Shown here: piece by piece, positions 10,201 through 20,843 of the stretch
Position numbering within the stretch: position 1 is the first letter of the stretch
How the letters are laid out: every line of letters starts with the position of its first letter
Made by a program: the position numbers and the translations under genes
Assembly: GCA_035048815.1 (NCBI GenBank)
Contig: JAUCBN010000032.1
Span: forward strand, 10,813,501 to 10,877,500
Origin: Abelmoschus esculentus
Lineage: Eukaryota; Streptophyta; Magnoliopsida; Malvales; Malvaceae
Reading direction: 5' to 3'
Length of the DNA stretch: 64,000 nt
The notes under the pieces: generated by a model
Database searches by the model: none
Told to the model about the DNA's origin: nothing
Seen by the model: only the letters and a program-made list of their open reading frames with translations

Positions 10201-10957
10201 GGAGATTCATCAAGGATTTCTCCAAGATCTCCAGCCCTTGTGCATGCTACTGCAGTAGAACCATCCATTTGTGTTCGATCAAAAATGTCATGGTGCTTTC
10301 ACAGACCTGAAACAAAGCCTGATCACTGCACCAACCGTTGTTCCCCCAGATTGTACACTACCGCTCGAGCTAATATGCGACGCGAGCGACTATACCGTAG
10401 GAGCAGTCTTGGGGCAACGTCGAGGTAAAATTTTTCATGCTGTTTATTATGCTAGCCGTACTTTAAATGATGCACAACTTAACTATACAACCACAGAGAA
10501 AGAGCTACTTGCCGTGGTATTTGCATTTGACAAGTTTAGGTCATATTTGATAGGCACTAAGGTCATTGTTCACACCGATCACTCAACAATTAAGTACTTA
10601 GTGACTAAAAAGGATGCCAAACCTAGGCTCATTAGATGGATACTGCTGTTGCAAGAATTTAATTTAGAAGTGGTAGATAGGAAGGGAACCGAGAACCAAG
10701 TTACTGATCATATTTCTAGGCTAGAAGTTAACCTAGAATGTCATGACAAAATCGATATACATGATGAATTTACTGATGAGAAAATTCTTTATGCCACGAC
10801 AATTTTGTGGTATGCTGACCTTGCTAATTTTCTCGTTAGTGGTGTTTTTCCTTTTGACATGACTAGCCAGGAAAGGAAGAAATTTAGACACGACGCACGG
10901 TTATATTTTTGGGATGAACCGTACTTGTTCAAGTGTTGTGCCGATCAAATTATCTGA
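10201..10957 (+). pseudogene. pol: RNase H domain of element A
   Basis: From 10271 to 10957 the frame is open (228 residues). The order is FTDLKQSLITAP, LICDASDYTVGAVLGQR (the first acidic metal ligand lies in DASD), TEKELLAVVFAFDKFRSYL, VIVHTDHSTIKYL and KPRLIRWILLLQEF, ending in the linker to integrase (DNQ-like VTDHISRL). It would degrade the RNA strand in RNA-DNA hybrids during replication. The first 70 bases are out of frame. Motif copies TGTCATGACA and TGCCACGACA lie at 10739 and 10792. Confidence 0.87.
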
Positions 10958-10963
10958 AGATGT

Positions 10964-11952
10964 GTGCCGAAAGAAGAACAACGTGATATCCTGCATCATT
11001 GTCACACATGCCCTTGTGGAGGTCACTTTGAAGGGATGAGGACTGCTTCAAAAGTCCGCCAATTAGGTTTTTATTGGCCTACCTTAATCAAAGCTGCCCA
11101 TGCATTTTACCAAGCCTGCGACCGATGTCAGAAAGCTAAGAACATCTCCAGATGGCATGAAATGCCACGAAAAAATATATTGGAGGTCGAGTTATTTGAC
11201 GTATGGGGCATATTTTCACAAGATTTAGTGTGCTAAGGGATATCATCAGTGATGAAGGCACCCATTTTGACAACAAGTTAATTGCCAAGGTATTACAAAG
11301 ATATATGGTACGACACAAAATTGCCACAACATATCATCCCCAAACCAATGGGCAAGCCAAGGTTTCCAACCGTGAAACCAAGCAAATTTTAGAAAAAATG
11401 GTGAATTTAAGAAGGAAGGATTGGTCACCAAAGCTTGATGAAGCGTTGTGGGCATACCGAACAGCTTTCAAAACCCCACTAGGGATGTCTCCATTTAAGT
11501 TAGTCTTTTGCAAAGCATGTCACCTACCGGTCGAACTAGAGCATAGGGCTTATTGGGTAATCAAGAAACTCAATTTGGACGTTGATTTAGCTAGTGAGAG
11601 AAGACTTCTAGAGTTGAATGAGATGGAGAAATTCAGGACTCAAGCTTATGAGAATGCTAAACTCTACAAGGAGCGAACCAAGCGATGACATGATCAAGCA
11701 ATTTTGCCACGGCATTTTCATGCGGGACAACAGGTGCTCCTATTCAATTCAAGGCTGAAGCTCTTCCCTGGGAAGTTGAAATCGAGGTGGTCCGAGCCAT
11801 TTGAGAACCACCATGTATACCCCCATGGAGCTATAGACATCAAGACTCTAGAAGATGGGACAATTTTTAAAGTTAATGACCAACGTCTGAAGACCTACAC
11901 TGGAGCCTACGTGATGCGAGATAAACCTACAATATATTTGATAGATGTATGA
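10964..11952 (+). pseudogene. pol: Integrase of element A, catalytic core broken
   Basis: The N-terminal HHCC zinc-binding part is kept (HHCHTCPCGGHF, then CDRCQKAKN). The frame then goes FDVWGI and jumps to FTRFSVLRDIISDEGTHF. About 55 residues that relatives have here, holding the first Asp of the DDE triad, are deleted, and the deletion shifts the frame. The second Asp is present in ISDEGTHF. The catalytic Glu is replaced by Lys (NGQAKVSNRE where relatives have Glu before VSNRE). The C-terminal part reads WAYRTAFKTPLGMSP and ACHLPVELEHRAYW, with a TGA near 11686 in place of a Trp. This integrase cannot have worked. Confidence 0.88.
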
Positions 11953-12426
11953 CATACTGAAATATCATGGCATTTTTAGTTTAATCCTGTTCATAAATAA
12001 ATAATTTTTAGTGGTTTTATTTGCTTTAATTTGTTTAACTTTTTTTTAATCCTTTCTTTTATTTTTTTAGGTTATATAATACACCTTGGATGCTGAAAGC
12101 TGAAGGAAAAAGGAGAAAAGTAGGAAATCCTACTTGAAACTTTGGGCGGCAAAAGACAAAAAGAGGAGGCTTTTCATTCTTTAATTTTGAAATTCAAAAA
12201 TCAAAAATTCTCTCTCCTATTAAAAATCTGACAACCTTATTCCCCACACCCAATCAACCCCCTCTACACATTCTTAGCCATAACCACCCAAAGATAATAA
12301 AGGTCTCACCTTAATTATTTTTAACTTTACCTATCATCTTCCCCAAACAACCTACATAGCCGAAAATCCTCCATTAAAGAAAAGCTTCAAGCTTTCTCAC
12401 TTTCTCTCCTTTCTTTTCACTCAAAG
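11953..12426 (+). promoter_or_regulatory. Spacer and putative internal promoter before ORF3 of element A
   Basis: This is a non-coding, pyrimidine-rich leader between integrase and ORF3. A TATA-like AGATAATAAAGG lies near 12292-12303, about 125 bp before the ATG at 12427. Element I has the same AATAATAAAGG at 59691-59703, about 145 bp before its ORF3. The spacing resembles the stronger TATA box before ORF3 of family B. Confidence 0.5.
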
Positions 12427-13735
12427 ATGGTATGCGTAAGACCAGTAGGATCCGCACCATCTCCTCCTTCCATTTTTGTGGACCAAGCGGTGGGAGAAAG
12501 ATTCAAAAGCTTTAAGAACCGAAGGCTTTTGTTCAATCTAGGCTTCATTCTCTCTGATGAGATGAGACCAGAGGTGACGGACGTGGTGGGGCAACACCAT
12601 TGGGAGAAGTTCGCCGCCCATCCAGGCTCCATCAACGCCACCTTAGTGCGTGAATTTTACGTCAATATCCATAGCCTAGACCAGAAATCTGTTTATGTCC
12701 GGGGCAAAAGCATTTACTTCACCAACACCACTATCAACCGATTCTTCAAAATTCCCCAGGCAGTAGACCGCCACGCCAAAAAGGAAGAAGAGGCTGATTA
12801 TGAAACCTACCAAGGAGGGAAGGAAGATTTATGTCTTCCCGAGACCGAGTGGAATGGTCAACAAGCAGCAAGGTGCATGGTGAACTGAGAGTCTTTACTT
12901 CCCAATGCCCGGTTGTGGAGCCACTTTGTTAGATATAAGTTGATGCCTACCTCGCATCACACCACTGTGAGTTTGCCCCGCCTTATGTTGTTACATTCCA
13001 TTCTCTATGGTTGCCCCATAGATATAGGGAGGATTATTGTGCAAGAGACGTACGCTTGTTGGAAGTGTCCCAAGAGCACCCTCATATTCCCAAACCTAAT
13101 CATGGTTTTGTGCCGGAAAAAGGATGTCTCAAAAGATCATTATGATGAGATTTTAGAAGGAATGAAAGGGCTATCTGCTGAGAAGGTGACCGCTTTAATG
13201 GGAAACATAGATGAGCAGCTGGAATCTTCTCATGCTGCTGCTGCTAGAGGAAGAGCCCCATTCTACAAAGATGAGGCACCAGAGCTATCCAAGAATACCA
13301 TGACAAAACTAGATGACTTCTCTAAGGATCTCAAAGAATTCTTCCTCTACACAAAGGAAAGAGATGAAGTCATCAAAGCTTACCTGGCAGAGCTACTTCC
13401 TCCGCTTGATCAAGAATTTCTTACTTTCCCGGACTCAATATTACCCATTTCAACAGAAAATGCTACGACATTTACAACTGCTTTAACCTCGACTATGCGA
13501 GTTGCACCTGATCTAAGTCAGGTACCATCACCAGCTAATCCGTCTGAAGAGGCACGACCAATAGAGCCAGAGACCGAGGAGTAAGCCCAAGAATCACAGT
13601 CACATACTCGAGAACAAACTCCTGAAAATGTCACGACATTTTCAGATGAGCAAACCCAGACTCAAGATCAACTAGACCGTACTGCTGAAAAGGACCATGG
13701 AGCCAATTTTATTTCTTCTCTTTTTGAAGACCCGC
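12427..13735 (+). pseudogene. ORF3 of element A (putative plant transposon protein domain)
   Basis: The start is the ATG after TTTTCACTCAAAG, matching that of element I. The product begins MVCVRPVGSAPSPPSIFV, followed by SDEMRPEVTDVVGQHHWEKF, YVRGKSIYFTNTTINRFFKI, LWSHFVRYKLMPTSHHTTV, LMLLHSILYGCPIDIGRIIV and LIFPNLIMVLCRKKDV, then an acidic and Pro-rich tail. One TGA (12886-12888) interrupts the frame. A TAA at 13582 is a CAA codon in element I, after which homology continues to FISSLFEDP near 13735. It lies after integrase, where Athila elements carry an extra or env-like ORF, but I see no signal peptide or membrane segment. It is clearly homologous to ORF3 of family B. Function unknown. 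Confidence 0.82.
13622..13645 (+). repeat. 24-bp near-perfect palindrome in ORF3 of element A
   Basis: Arms CTGAAAATGTC and GACATTTTCAG flank the centre AC. The homologous site of element I (61041-61064) has arms CTAAAAATG and CATTTTTAG. The third base and its partner have changed together, from G-C to A-T. Confidence 0.9.
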
Positions 13736-14941
13736 CCCGCCCGCACAACAAGAAGAACACCAACCAGCAACACCACAAGTGGATTCAACTATGCTCTCCC
13801 ATAGGAGGAAGAAATCAAAGCAAAAACTCAAAATGTCAGCTGGGAAACAACCCACCCCACCTTTAGCTGCTAGCAAGTCAAAATCACGGGGAGTCGATGC
13901 AGAGACTGGCCCTGAAGTCAGCCCACCCCCGTTGAAGCGCCAAACATCATGCTGAATTGTCACCACATCGCCCAAGTAGCCAAGGTACATATCATTGCAT
14001 TGCATTGCATTGCATTTAACATAGTTTAATTTTCTTTTTAGTTGCATTGAGGATAATGCTTGCCTCAAGTTTGGGGGAGGTATCGTTCTTTACTCTACTT
14101 CATGTGCATGATAGCAGTAGTTGTAGAAATATGTCATGACATCTGTGAAAGTTTAGGTTAAATTTTCAGTGTTATAGTTAGTGATGCCCGATGATGGTAT
14201 ACCTTATATGGCCAGAAATGGAATTGAATGTGCATGACTTGGGAAATGAATAGAACTTGCCTTAGGATTTGGCTGGTTGCGATTATTTTATTGTTACACG
14301 AGGTTATAAAATTTTTATAGAATGTAAACTTGAATAGCTTAGCATGCTTTAATGAATTGTTTTGTTAATAGAGAACCCCCAATAGTTTAGTATTAAAAGA
14401 TAAGAATAAATGCCTAGACATATCGGTATAGGGATACTCCGCTATGCCATGACATTTCCATGTGCATATAAGTTACTGAAAGAGGCATAAGGACGCTACA
14501 CTTTTAACTTGCCATGACATTGCTTGGATACTGTGTTTAAATAAATGGCAGCTATGACATGAGTAGAAGGTAGTGTGACAGGTTGGCTCCTCTCGTAGAA
14601 GTTTATTGACATTTGTGAAAAAAAAGAGAATATATATATATACATGGGGAGTATTAAAAACGTGCTTTAATGAACAAACATGCTTTACTAGAATAATGAA
14701 CATTTCTTAGAATTTTTCTAAGTTAAGTAAGCATGGGAAGGATACACTCACTCACATACACACTCGCATCCGACCTGGTCCTAGGGCAGTGTTCTTGCAA
14801 TTGGCTAGATTCTTATTTGTTTATGCCACGATATTTTCTGAGGGCCGAAACTTTGACCTATTGCTTACCTAGATTTTGATAATGTCATGACATTCTTTCT
14901 CTGCTAGCTGTTATCCATTGCTTGAGGACAAGCAATAGCTT
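13736..14941 (+). other. 3' non-coding region of element A
   Basis: No gene is seen. A (CATTG)n tract lies near 13993-14018 and a short (AT)n tract near 14630-14642, both also present but of different length in element I. Five or more TGYC-NN-GRCA motifs occur at 14132, 14411, 14445, 14510 and 14883. The last one sits in a perfect 14-bp palindrome, AATGTCATGACATT (14881-14894). Open frames here are chance. Confidence 0.7.
14067..14080 (+). other. Internal polypurine-tract-like module, element A
   Basis: AAGTTTGGGGGAGG follows TTGAGGATAATGCTTG. It repeats the layout of the terminal PPT (TTGAGGACAAGC, then AAGTTTGGGGG) about 870 bp downstream. The counterpart in element I is at 61466-61476. 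Confidence 0.6.
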
Positions 14942-14952
14942 AAGTTTGGGGG
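14942..14952 (+). other. Terminal polypurine tract of element A
   Basis: AAGTTTGGGGG lies directly before the 3' LTR start and would be the plus-strand primer. Confidence 0.85.
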
Positions 14953-16777
14953 TGCGATAACTCTGCAAAAAGGCTATATTTTAGACCTTTTTACTTAAGT
15001 TATTGAGTGTCCTTAGGCTTATACAAGTTCATTTAGTCGTGCATTTAGGTTCATGATATTGCATATAGTCTTTTAGATATGCCTTGACATTTTTAGGTGG
15101 TAATAGGTGTTATTTAATGGGAAAGGTAGTTCTTTTTAGTGGTGTTGTGCAGGTAAAGAAAACAAAAGTTGAGGCAATTTGTCGTGGTATTCTCAAAAGG
15201 ATAGCAGAAGGAAAATGCCATGGCAAAGCTAGAGAATTCTTGGTTAAGCTAAACGACAAAGAGATATTTTGATAAGAGTGTTAGCTGGTGCTACCACAGC
15301 CTATCGGGACCACTACAGCTAGCTACAACCACCTCAGTATGGGACCACAAAGAATATGGTCTGTATGCGAGCCATGTCAGTAAGGGACCACTGTCATCTC
15401 TGCCAGTCCTGCAGAAAATGTCAGGATAAAAATGAGGGAAAAAAATGAATTTTTGCACATCTTTTAGGGTTTTCACCCTCTTTAAAAGGCATGATGACCT
15501 ACACAAAGAAAAAGTGTTTTGTGAAGAAACAAAACACAGAAAAGAGGCACCTTTTGCGGCGATCTTTGCGGTGGTGGAAAGCTCCCATCTTTCTCCTCCA
15601 ACTTCCGGCAAAGGGGACCTCCATTGATAGAACTCGAAGGGAGTGGTGTGCTAGGAACCCGAGAGGGGCTAGCACACCAAGGCGTCTCATGCTGATTGAA
15701 GAGTCAGCGGCGATGCACACCGAGGGTGTCTTCTAGTCCTCCTTCCTTTATTTTCTTTTAACTTTTTATAAGGATGATTGTTAGATGTTTAAGATTAATA
15801 TAGATGATTATCTTAACATTTAATCCCCCCATGAAGCTTTATTTCGATGGTTTTTTTTATGAATGATTATCTTTTATCTTTTTTTAATATATTACCTACT
15901 ATGTGTTTATATATTTGCTTTGCTCATTGTTGGTAATTATTTAAACTTTTTAAGAGGCACGAGAGTGTCCATGGTTTATATACATGTTAGAGCACTCGAG
16001 AGAGGCATAACTATAGATCCTTAGATCATTCGAGAGGAGCTAATGGAGAATCTACGTGAGTAATGAGTTCTAAACTGCAAATAGGGCCTAGTTGGATCCT
16101 ATAGCACTCGAGAGAGCCATAGGTGAAGGCTTCAACAACTAAAAGGAAGGTGCTTTATCGATAGACTAAGGTGTCATTCGCGTGACAGGTGAAAATACCA
16201 TGACATTTTAGTTTGTCAGGTTCCTATGACTCGAGAGAGCGGGAACACTTTAGAAACCTCTATCGAGTAAGTATATACCATAGCTGCTATATGTTAGGTA
16301 GTGGTAAGGGGTAGGAAACCATAGAAGCCACAATCATTCATTCCCTAGAGAGTTCATCAATAGAGGAGAAGTACAATATATTGTTTAATGTGTACTTGTT
16401 TTCTGTTTTTGCCTCCGCATTTACAATTTACTTTCTTTACTTTGCTTATCATCTTGCGATCACTCTGCTTTACACTTACATACCACCTTTATACATCCAC
16501 CATGCCATCATCATCCATTCTACTTTGCCTTGGCAAATTTTAGTTGCTTGCACTCTAGAATTGTCATATCATTTCTATCTTACAACTTCATCGTACATAT
16601 CCATTTTCTCGTGTTTATATCTTTATCTTTGTTTCCTTTTTAGTCACAACCCTTTTTGCCTTGGCAAATTTGACTGCACACTTTACTCTAGATTCTCGTG
16701 GGAACGATACTCACTCACCCTATTATTACTTGCATGACTGTGTATACTTGCACATATATGTGTGTTCACATACATCA
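14953..16777 (+). repeat. 3' LTR of element A
   Basis: This LTR of about 1.8 kb starts TGCGATAACTC after the PPT and ends near TACATCA. Its start matches the LTR of element I at 63742 (TGATAACTCTACC). A TATA-like CTTTAAAAGG lies near 15480. CTCGAGAGAG or close variants recur at about 15985, 16028, 16105 and 16229. TGYC-NN-GRCA motifs lie at 15080, 15216, 16526 and 16657. Short open frames here (for example 16381-16737) have no recognisable product. The right boundary could be off by some bases. Confidence 0.82.
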
Positions 16778-17490
16778 ATTATAGCACTACACAGAACCCA
16801 CACCAGTACACCTACAACATTGCAAATACCCCTTAATTAAACAAAAAAATATAAGGGTCCTTTATCCTTCTTATCGCACTCGTATATTTCTCGTAAGATT
16901 ATCTCTCCAACACCGATGCTTCGTTTGTTGATAATTGATTGAATAAGCACCAATCTTCTTCGGTCGACCGTGTTATTGTGGGAAGTTAGGATGAGGCATC
17001 TTTTGACAAAACTGCTCCATAGCTTGGCCTCGGGCCTAAGATTCTGCCTTGCCACCGATCCTCTATGGGAACCAGTTTCCCAATTAGTATTATCGTAGTA
17101 AAGGTCGTCTTTTATCAGCTCATAATCTTCATTGGTGATATCCTCCATGAATGCAGCATGGTTATCACGATCAGGGGTTAGGCCGTAGAACAAATTTATT
17201 GTCTCGGTATTAAGTCTGATAGGCCTGCCTTAGTAGTGGACATACTGAGAGTCCTTGCTCAGCCCGTGCGTATAGAATTCCTGCATGATTGGGGTATTTT
17301 CCTGGGTAGGTTGTAGGTAAAAGATTTTCCATTCTTGGTATTTGATCTTGTCGAACAAGTAATGCTCGATGCCGTAATTTTCCTCATCAGAGTGTTGGAA
17401 TCCTTGTTCTTCCCATAACTGCCGAGTAATGAAAGACCTATTGAAACGGTCTTCAACAGTGGCAGGTGCGAATCGGTTGTTAGTGGCCAT
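16778..17490 (-). pseudogene. ORF3 of element D, N-terminal half
   Basis: It reads from the ATG at 17490 as MATNNRFAPATVEDRF, ITRQLWEEQGFQHSDEEN, GIEHYLFDKIKYQEW, a TAG at 17230, then in the same frame GRPIRLNTETINLFYGL, KLWSSFVKRCLILTSHNN, DRRRLVLIQSIINKRSIGVG and REIYECDKKDKGPLYFF. It then fades into a short remnant ending at the LTR of element A. With one in-frame stop over about 215 residues, it is among the best-kept N-terminal halves. Function unknown. It belongs to the putative plant transposon protein family. Confidence 0.82.
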
Positions 17491-18109
17491 AGATAAGTAG
17501 TGGAGAGTTGAATATCTTGGAGATTATCTTGGAGAGAATCTTGGAGATTTTCTGAAAGTAATAAAGAAGCTTGAAGATAAGTAGAGAGTATTTCAAGAGA
17601 GATAGTAGGAAATAATTCTAAAAAGTTCAAGAATGCAAAAGTGAATAGTTCAAGAAGGGGAGTGTACTTATAAAGGCCTTGGTCTTGTAGCCGTTTGAAT
17701 AAACTAGTTGTTAGCCTTTACTGTCGTGGCGGGAATTTCGACAGACTAGCCGTTACACTGTTCTGCTCGTCGGGACTGCTGCGGCCCTAAAACTGTTTAC
17801 TGCCACGGCAGAGAATCTCCTGATATAAATTTCTTCACCTTCATTCTTTCTTATTGTCCTAAAAAATTAAACATAAATAAGAAAAATAATTAAATAAAAA
17901 TATAATAATAAAAATTAACTCTAAACTAAACTAATCCTAAAAGTAAAAATAAGGAGAAGAGATTATGTAATGGGAGGAGTGCATGTACGTGCATCTCCTA
18001 AGGTGATTGTCTCTTGTTGGCCAAAATGATGCTTCAGATGTTGGCCATCTTCTTTGGACTCATGCTCATCCGTTTTCGATTTGATCTTTACTACACCCTG
18101 TGGTTCTGA
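17491..18109 (-). promoter_or_regulatory. Protease-ORF3 spacer with internal promoter, element D
   Basis: On the minus strand GGCCTTTATAAG (17668-17679) is a TATA box about 180 bp before the ORF3 ATG. Upstream of it lies a GC-rich run with TGCCACGGCA (17801-17810) and the GGGCAGAACAG-type repeats seen in element B. The remainder is A/T-rich with no gene. Confidence 0.55.
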
Positions 18110-18841
18110 CTATTTGGACCTGAATGTGCCTGGACAATGTGTTGTCCTATTGGCTTCCTCCACTTCTGGCTTAATTTTACTACCCAGTATTCTGTTATAA
18201 CAAGCATCAATTTTTCTGCTGAGCTTACTTCCAAGGCAGTGGTTCCTAAAACAAGAAATTTTTCTGCTTGCATCTGTATTGTGGATAACTTTGCACTCCT
18301 CTGGATCATCATGTCTTTTCAAATTATGATAAGCATTGAGTTTGACTTGCTGGTCATTAACCCTTATTGTCAACTCTTCTTTTTCCACATCTATTAGAGT
18401 GCGTCCAGTGGCTAGGAAAGGTCTCCCCAAGATGATCGGTGCATTGTCATCTGCTTCACAATCAAGGAAAAGAAAGTCAGCGGGAAAAATAAATTTATCC
18501 ACTCTTACCAATATGTCCTCGATTTTTCCTTTAGGTTGCGCATACGATCTATCCGCTAGTTGGAGCATCACGGTTGTAGTTTTTTCCCTTCCTATTCCAA
18601 GCTTTTGGAAGACAAATTTAGGCATTAAGTTTATGCTTGCTCCAAGGTTGCATACGGCCTTTCCTTCATAGTTGTTACCTATCGCAGAAGGTATGGTAAA
18701 GCATCCAGGATCCTTTAATTTAGGAGGCATGCGATTGTGCAGCATTGCCATGCATCCTTCAGTAGCATTCACTGTTTCAAACTCACCAAGCCTCTTTCTT
18801 TTAGACACAATGTCTTTTAAGAATTTGGAATAGTTTGGCAT
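18110..18841 (-). pseudogene. Aspartic protease of element D, active-site Asp changed
   Basis: The frame is open for 243 residues. The order is MPNYSKFLKDIVSKRKRL, MPPKLKDPGCFTIPSAIG, active-site region KAVCNLGASINLMPKFVF, LQLADRSYAQPKGKIEDIL, LDCEADDNAPIILGRPFLA and LTIRVNDQQVKLNAYHNL. The catalytic Asp of DLGAS is Asn here, which should abolish cleavage even though the frame is open. The tail EEANRTTHCPGTFRSK aligns with EEANWTTYLPGKYF of the pol-carrying element H and then stops. That places the ancestral loss of pol in the PR-RT linker. Confidence 0.87.
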
Positions 18842-19558
18842 TTGTTCAATTACTTCTACAAATGATAAGTTAACGTGGACTTACTTTAAGATATCTAAGA
18901 ATTTTTTAAATTGGTGGTTCTGTTTTTGCTTTTTCAACCTTTATGGAAAAGATGGTGGTGGTTGCATCTCTTCCAGGGTCTCATTAGTTTAGAATTTAAT
19001 ACTTGGAATCATTGGGTCTTTTGCTGTCTCGACAGCTTGTTGAGGTACTACGAGTTTTCTACTAGGGCGCACTGCCTTCTGTTTGGATTTCTGTGACATG
19101 TTCTTTTGGTTCAGCATCCAAGTTCTCTTTTTCTGATTCTTCTTGTTCTACTGGTAAGACTTTATCTACTGAGTTTACTAACTTTTTCTTAAGTTGTAGA
19201 CGACTCCTAGTAGTAATTGCTTTATATTGTTCATGGCCCATTACCTTAGCAACTTCATTATTGCTAGGTAATCCTTCTTGTAGTCTAGTATTTATATTCT
19301 GAGCAAACTGCCCAACTGAAGTTTCCAATGCTTTAATTGTTGCCTCTTGATTCTACAACCTCATCTCAGTTCCATTTATGAATGTATCTGTTCTTTTGAT
19401 GAAGTTGCTATTCTCTGCCATGTATGATTCCATTTTCATTATAAAGGCCTTAAGAGAATTTTCCAGTGAATTTACAAGTTGTTGTTGATGCATCTGCTGC
19501 TGCGGTTATGATTGTTGGACTGTTTGCTGCGGCAGATGTTGCATTTGTTGTTGGAAAC
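18842..19558 (-). pseudogene. gag: gag C-terminus and linker of element D
   Basis: From 19558 downward on the minus strand there is a Gln-rich stretch, then NSLENSLKAFIMKMESYMAE, METSVGQFAQNINTRLQEGL, MGHEQYKAITTRSRLQLKKK and a spacer to the protease. Several stops are present. The upstream gag lies beyond the insertion of element C and is not in the window. A TGTCTCGACA motif lies at 19025. Confidence 0.8.
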
Positions 19559-20837
19559 TGATAAGTGCTCAACTCACTGTCACTTTCTACACTTTTCATG
19601 GGCACTTATCATCAATTCTAAACGTACTTGGACCAATGCATATACTTAATATGATATATTTAGGGATTATGCTATTAAAGATAATATTTATAAAAAAGAC
19701 ATACTTTACTGCATTTTTATGTATGTGTATGAAAAAGTATTGCCGAGGCAACAAACTGAGGTCGAGGCAGGACCTGATGCCGAGGCAATAGAGGACAAAT
19801 AATAATATGGCAGGAAAACTGAGGAGAAAAATAAGGATAACGTTGTCGGACAAGAAGCCCAAGGATTGGAGCTAGACAATACAAGGAAAGCCTAAGGACA
19901 AAGCCACGCGGTAAAAAAGCCTTCTAGAAGAATTAAACATGAAAATATTTAACCTATGTACATAACTTGTTCCCTACTCCAAGTTGTATTCTATTTAGGA
20001 AAGGTTTGCCCTAGGCCAACCCTATATAAGGCATAGCCATCCAAGGGAATAGGGGAGCCAAATTTGAGAGAGTTCACCTTAGGAATAATTCTTCCCATCA
20101 TGTTCTAAGCTTTCTTAGGGTTTAGGTAAAGGTTGTCAAGTATTAGTGAGAAGAGATTGTATCTTGTTTCTTGTTTCAATGTAATAAAATATGAAAGTTT
20201 CCTTACTCTTTGTCATTCTTTGTTCTTGCATCCAAGCTCGGGAGAGAAGTTTATAAGTAATTTATTTGTCCAGACTTGGGAGAGTTAGACTCACGAAAAG
20301 AGTAAGTACGATATTTGACTTGATTAGAAAATACTAAAAGAAGTGTGAGATTGGTTGTTGGTTATAATTGATTAACGTCGAGAGGTATCATCAAGGACTA
20401 ATCATTAACAGTGTTTTGACTTAGGGATAAGCGGAGCCATCAAAGGATACTTTACTGAATTTTGATAAATCTGCCCAAGAGAAAGGGATTGCCACGACAA
20501 AGAACACTACCGCTGCCGAAGACAGTAATCTGCAGTACTGCCGAGGTAGTGGAGTGAAATTGCATTGGACAAAAACAGGTCAATCGAATCCACTATACAA
20601 CAGAACTGGATCCTGGCCTCTTTCTCAATTTGACCTCCTTTTATTTAGTTTTCCTTAATTACTTTATTTAGTCAAAAACTCATCTACTTGTGTTTTTATT
20701 TCTTTTTATAGAACAAGAAGATCGAAGAGGACATATTAAGTGCACCAATCCCTATGGAGAAGATACTCGATAATACTTATCACTTATTACTTGCGACGTG
20801 TTCACTTGTTCTAATTGCGTATATTTGACACGCATTA
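19559..20837 (+). repeat. 5' LTR of element C
   Basis: It starts TGATAAGTGC with the inverted copy GCACTTATCA near 19602-19611, and ends CACGCATTA. TATA box CTATATAAGG at 20022-20031. Motif copies TGCCGAGGCA at 19741 and 19778, TGCCACGACA at 20490. Confidence 0.88.
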
Positions 20838-20843
20838 AGTTTT

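Larger units (their letters stand above)
16778..19558 (-). mobile_element. Element D: fragment of a pol-less family B element
   Basis: Minus strand. It holds the gag C-terminus, protease, internal promoter and the first half of ORF3. On the right it is cut by the insertion of element C (19559), and on the left it ends at the LTR of element A. Protease and ORF3 are only about 620 bp apart, so pol is absent here too. With element C it forms a subtype with a longer protease tail (LGSKLSRKI-type repeat). Confidence 0.82.

Noticed and set aside
12427..13735. ORF3 as an envelope protein
   Set aside because: The position fits the env-like slot of Athila elements, but no signal peptide, furin-like site or membrane segment is visible.
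13993..14018. (CATTG)n and (TA)n tracts as regulatory elements
   Set aside because: They are short simple repeats that differ in length between A and I, so slippage explains them.
16381..16737. A 118-residue open frame rich in hydrophobic residues
   Set aside because: It lies in the T/C-rich part of the LTR of element A, is not seen in the other LTR copies and matches no family.
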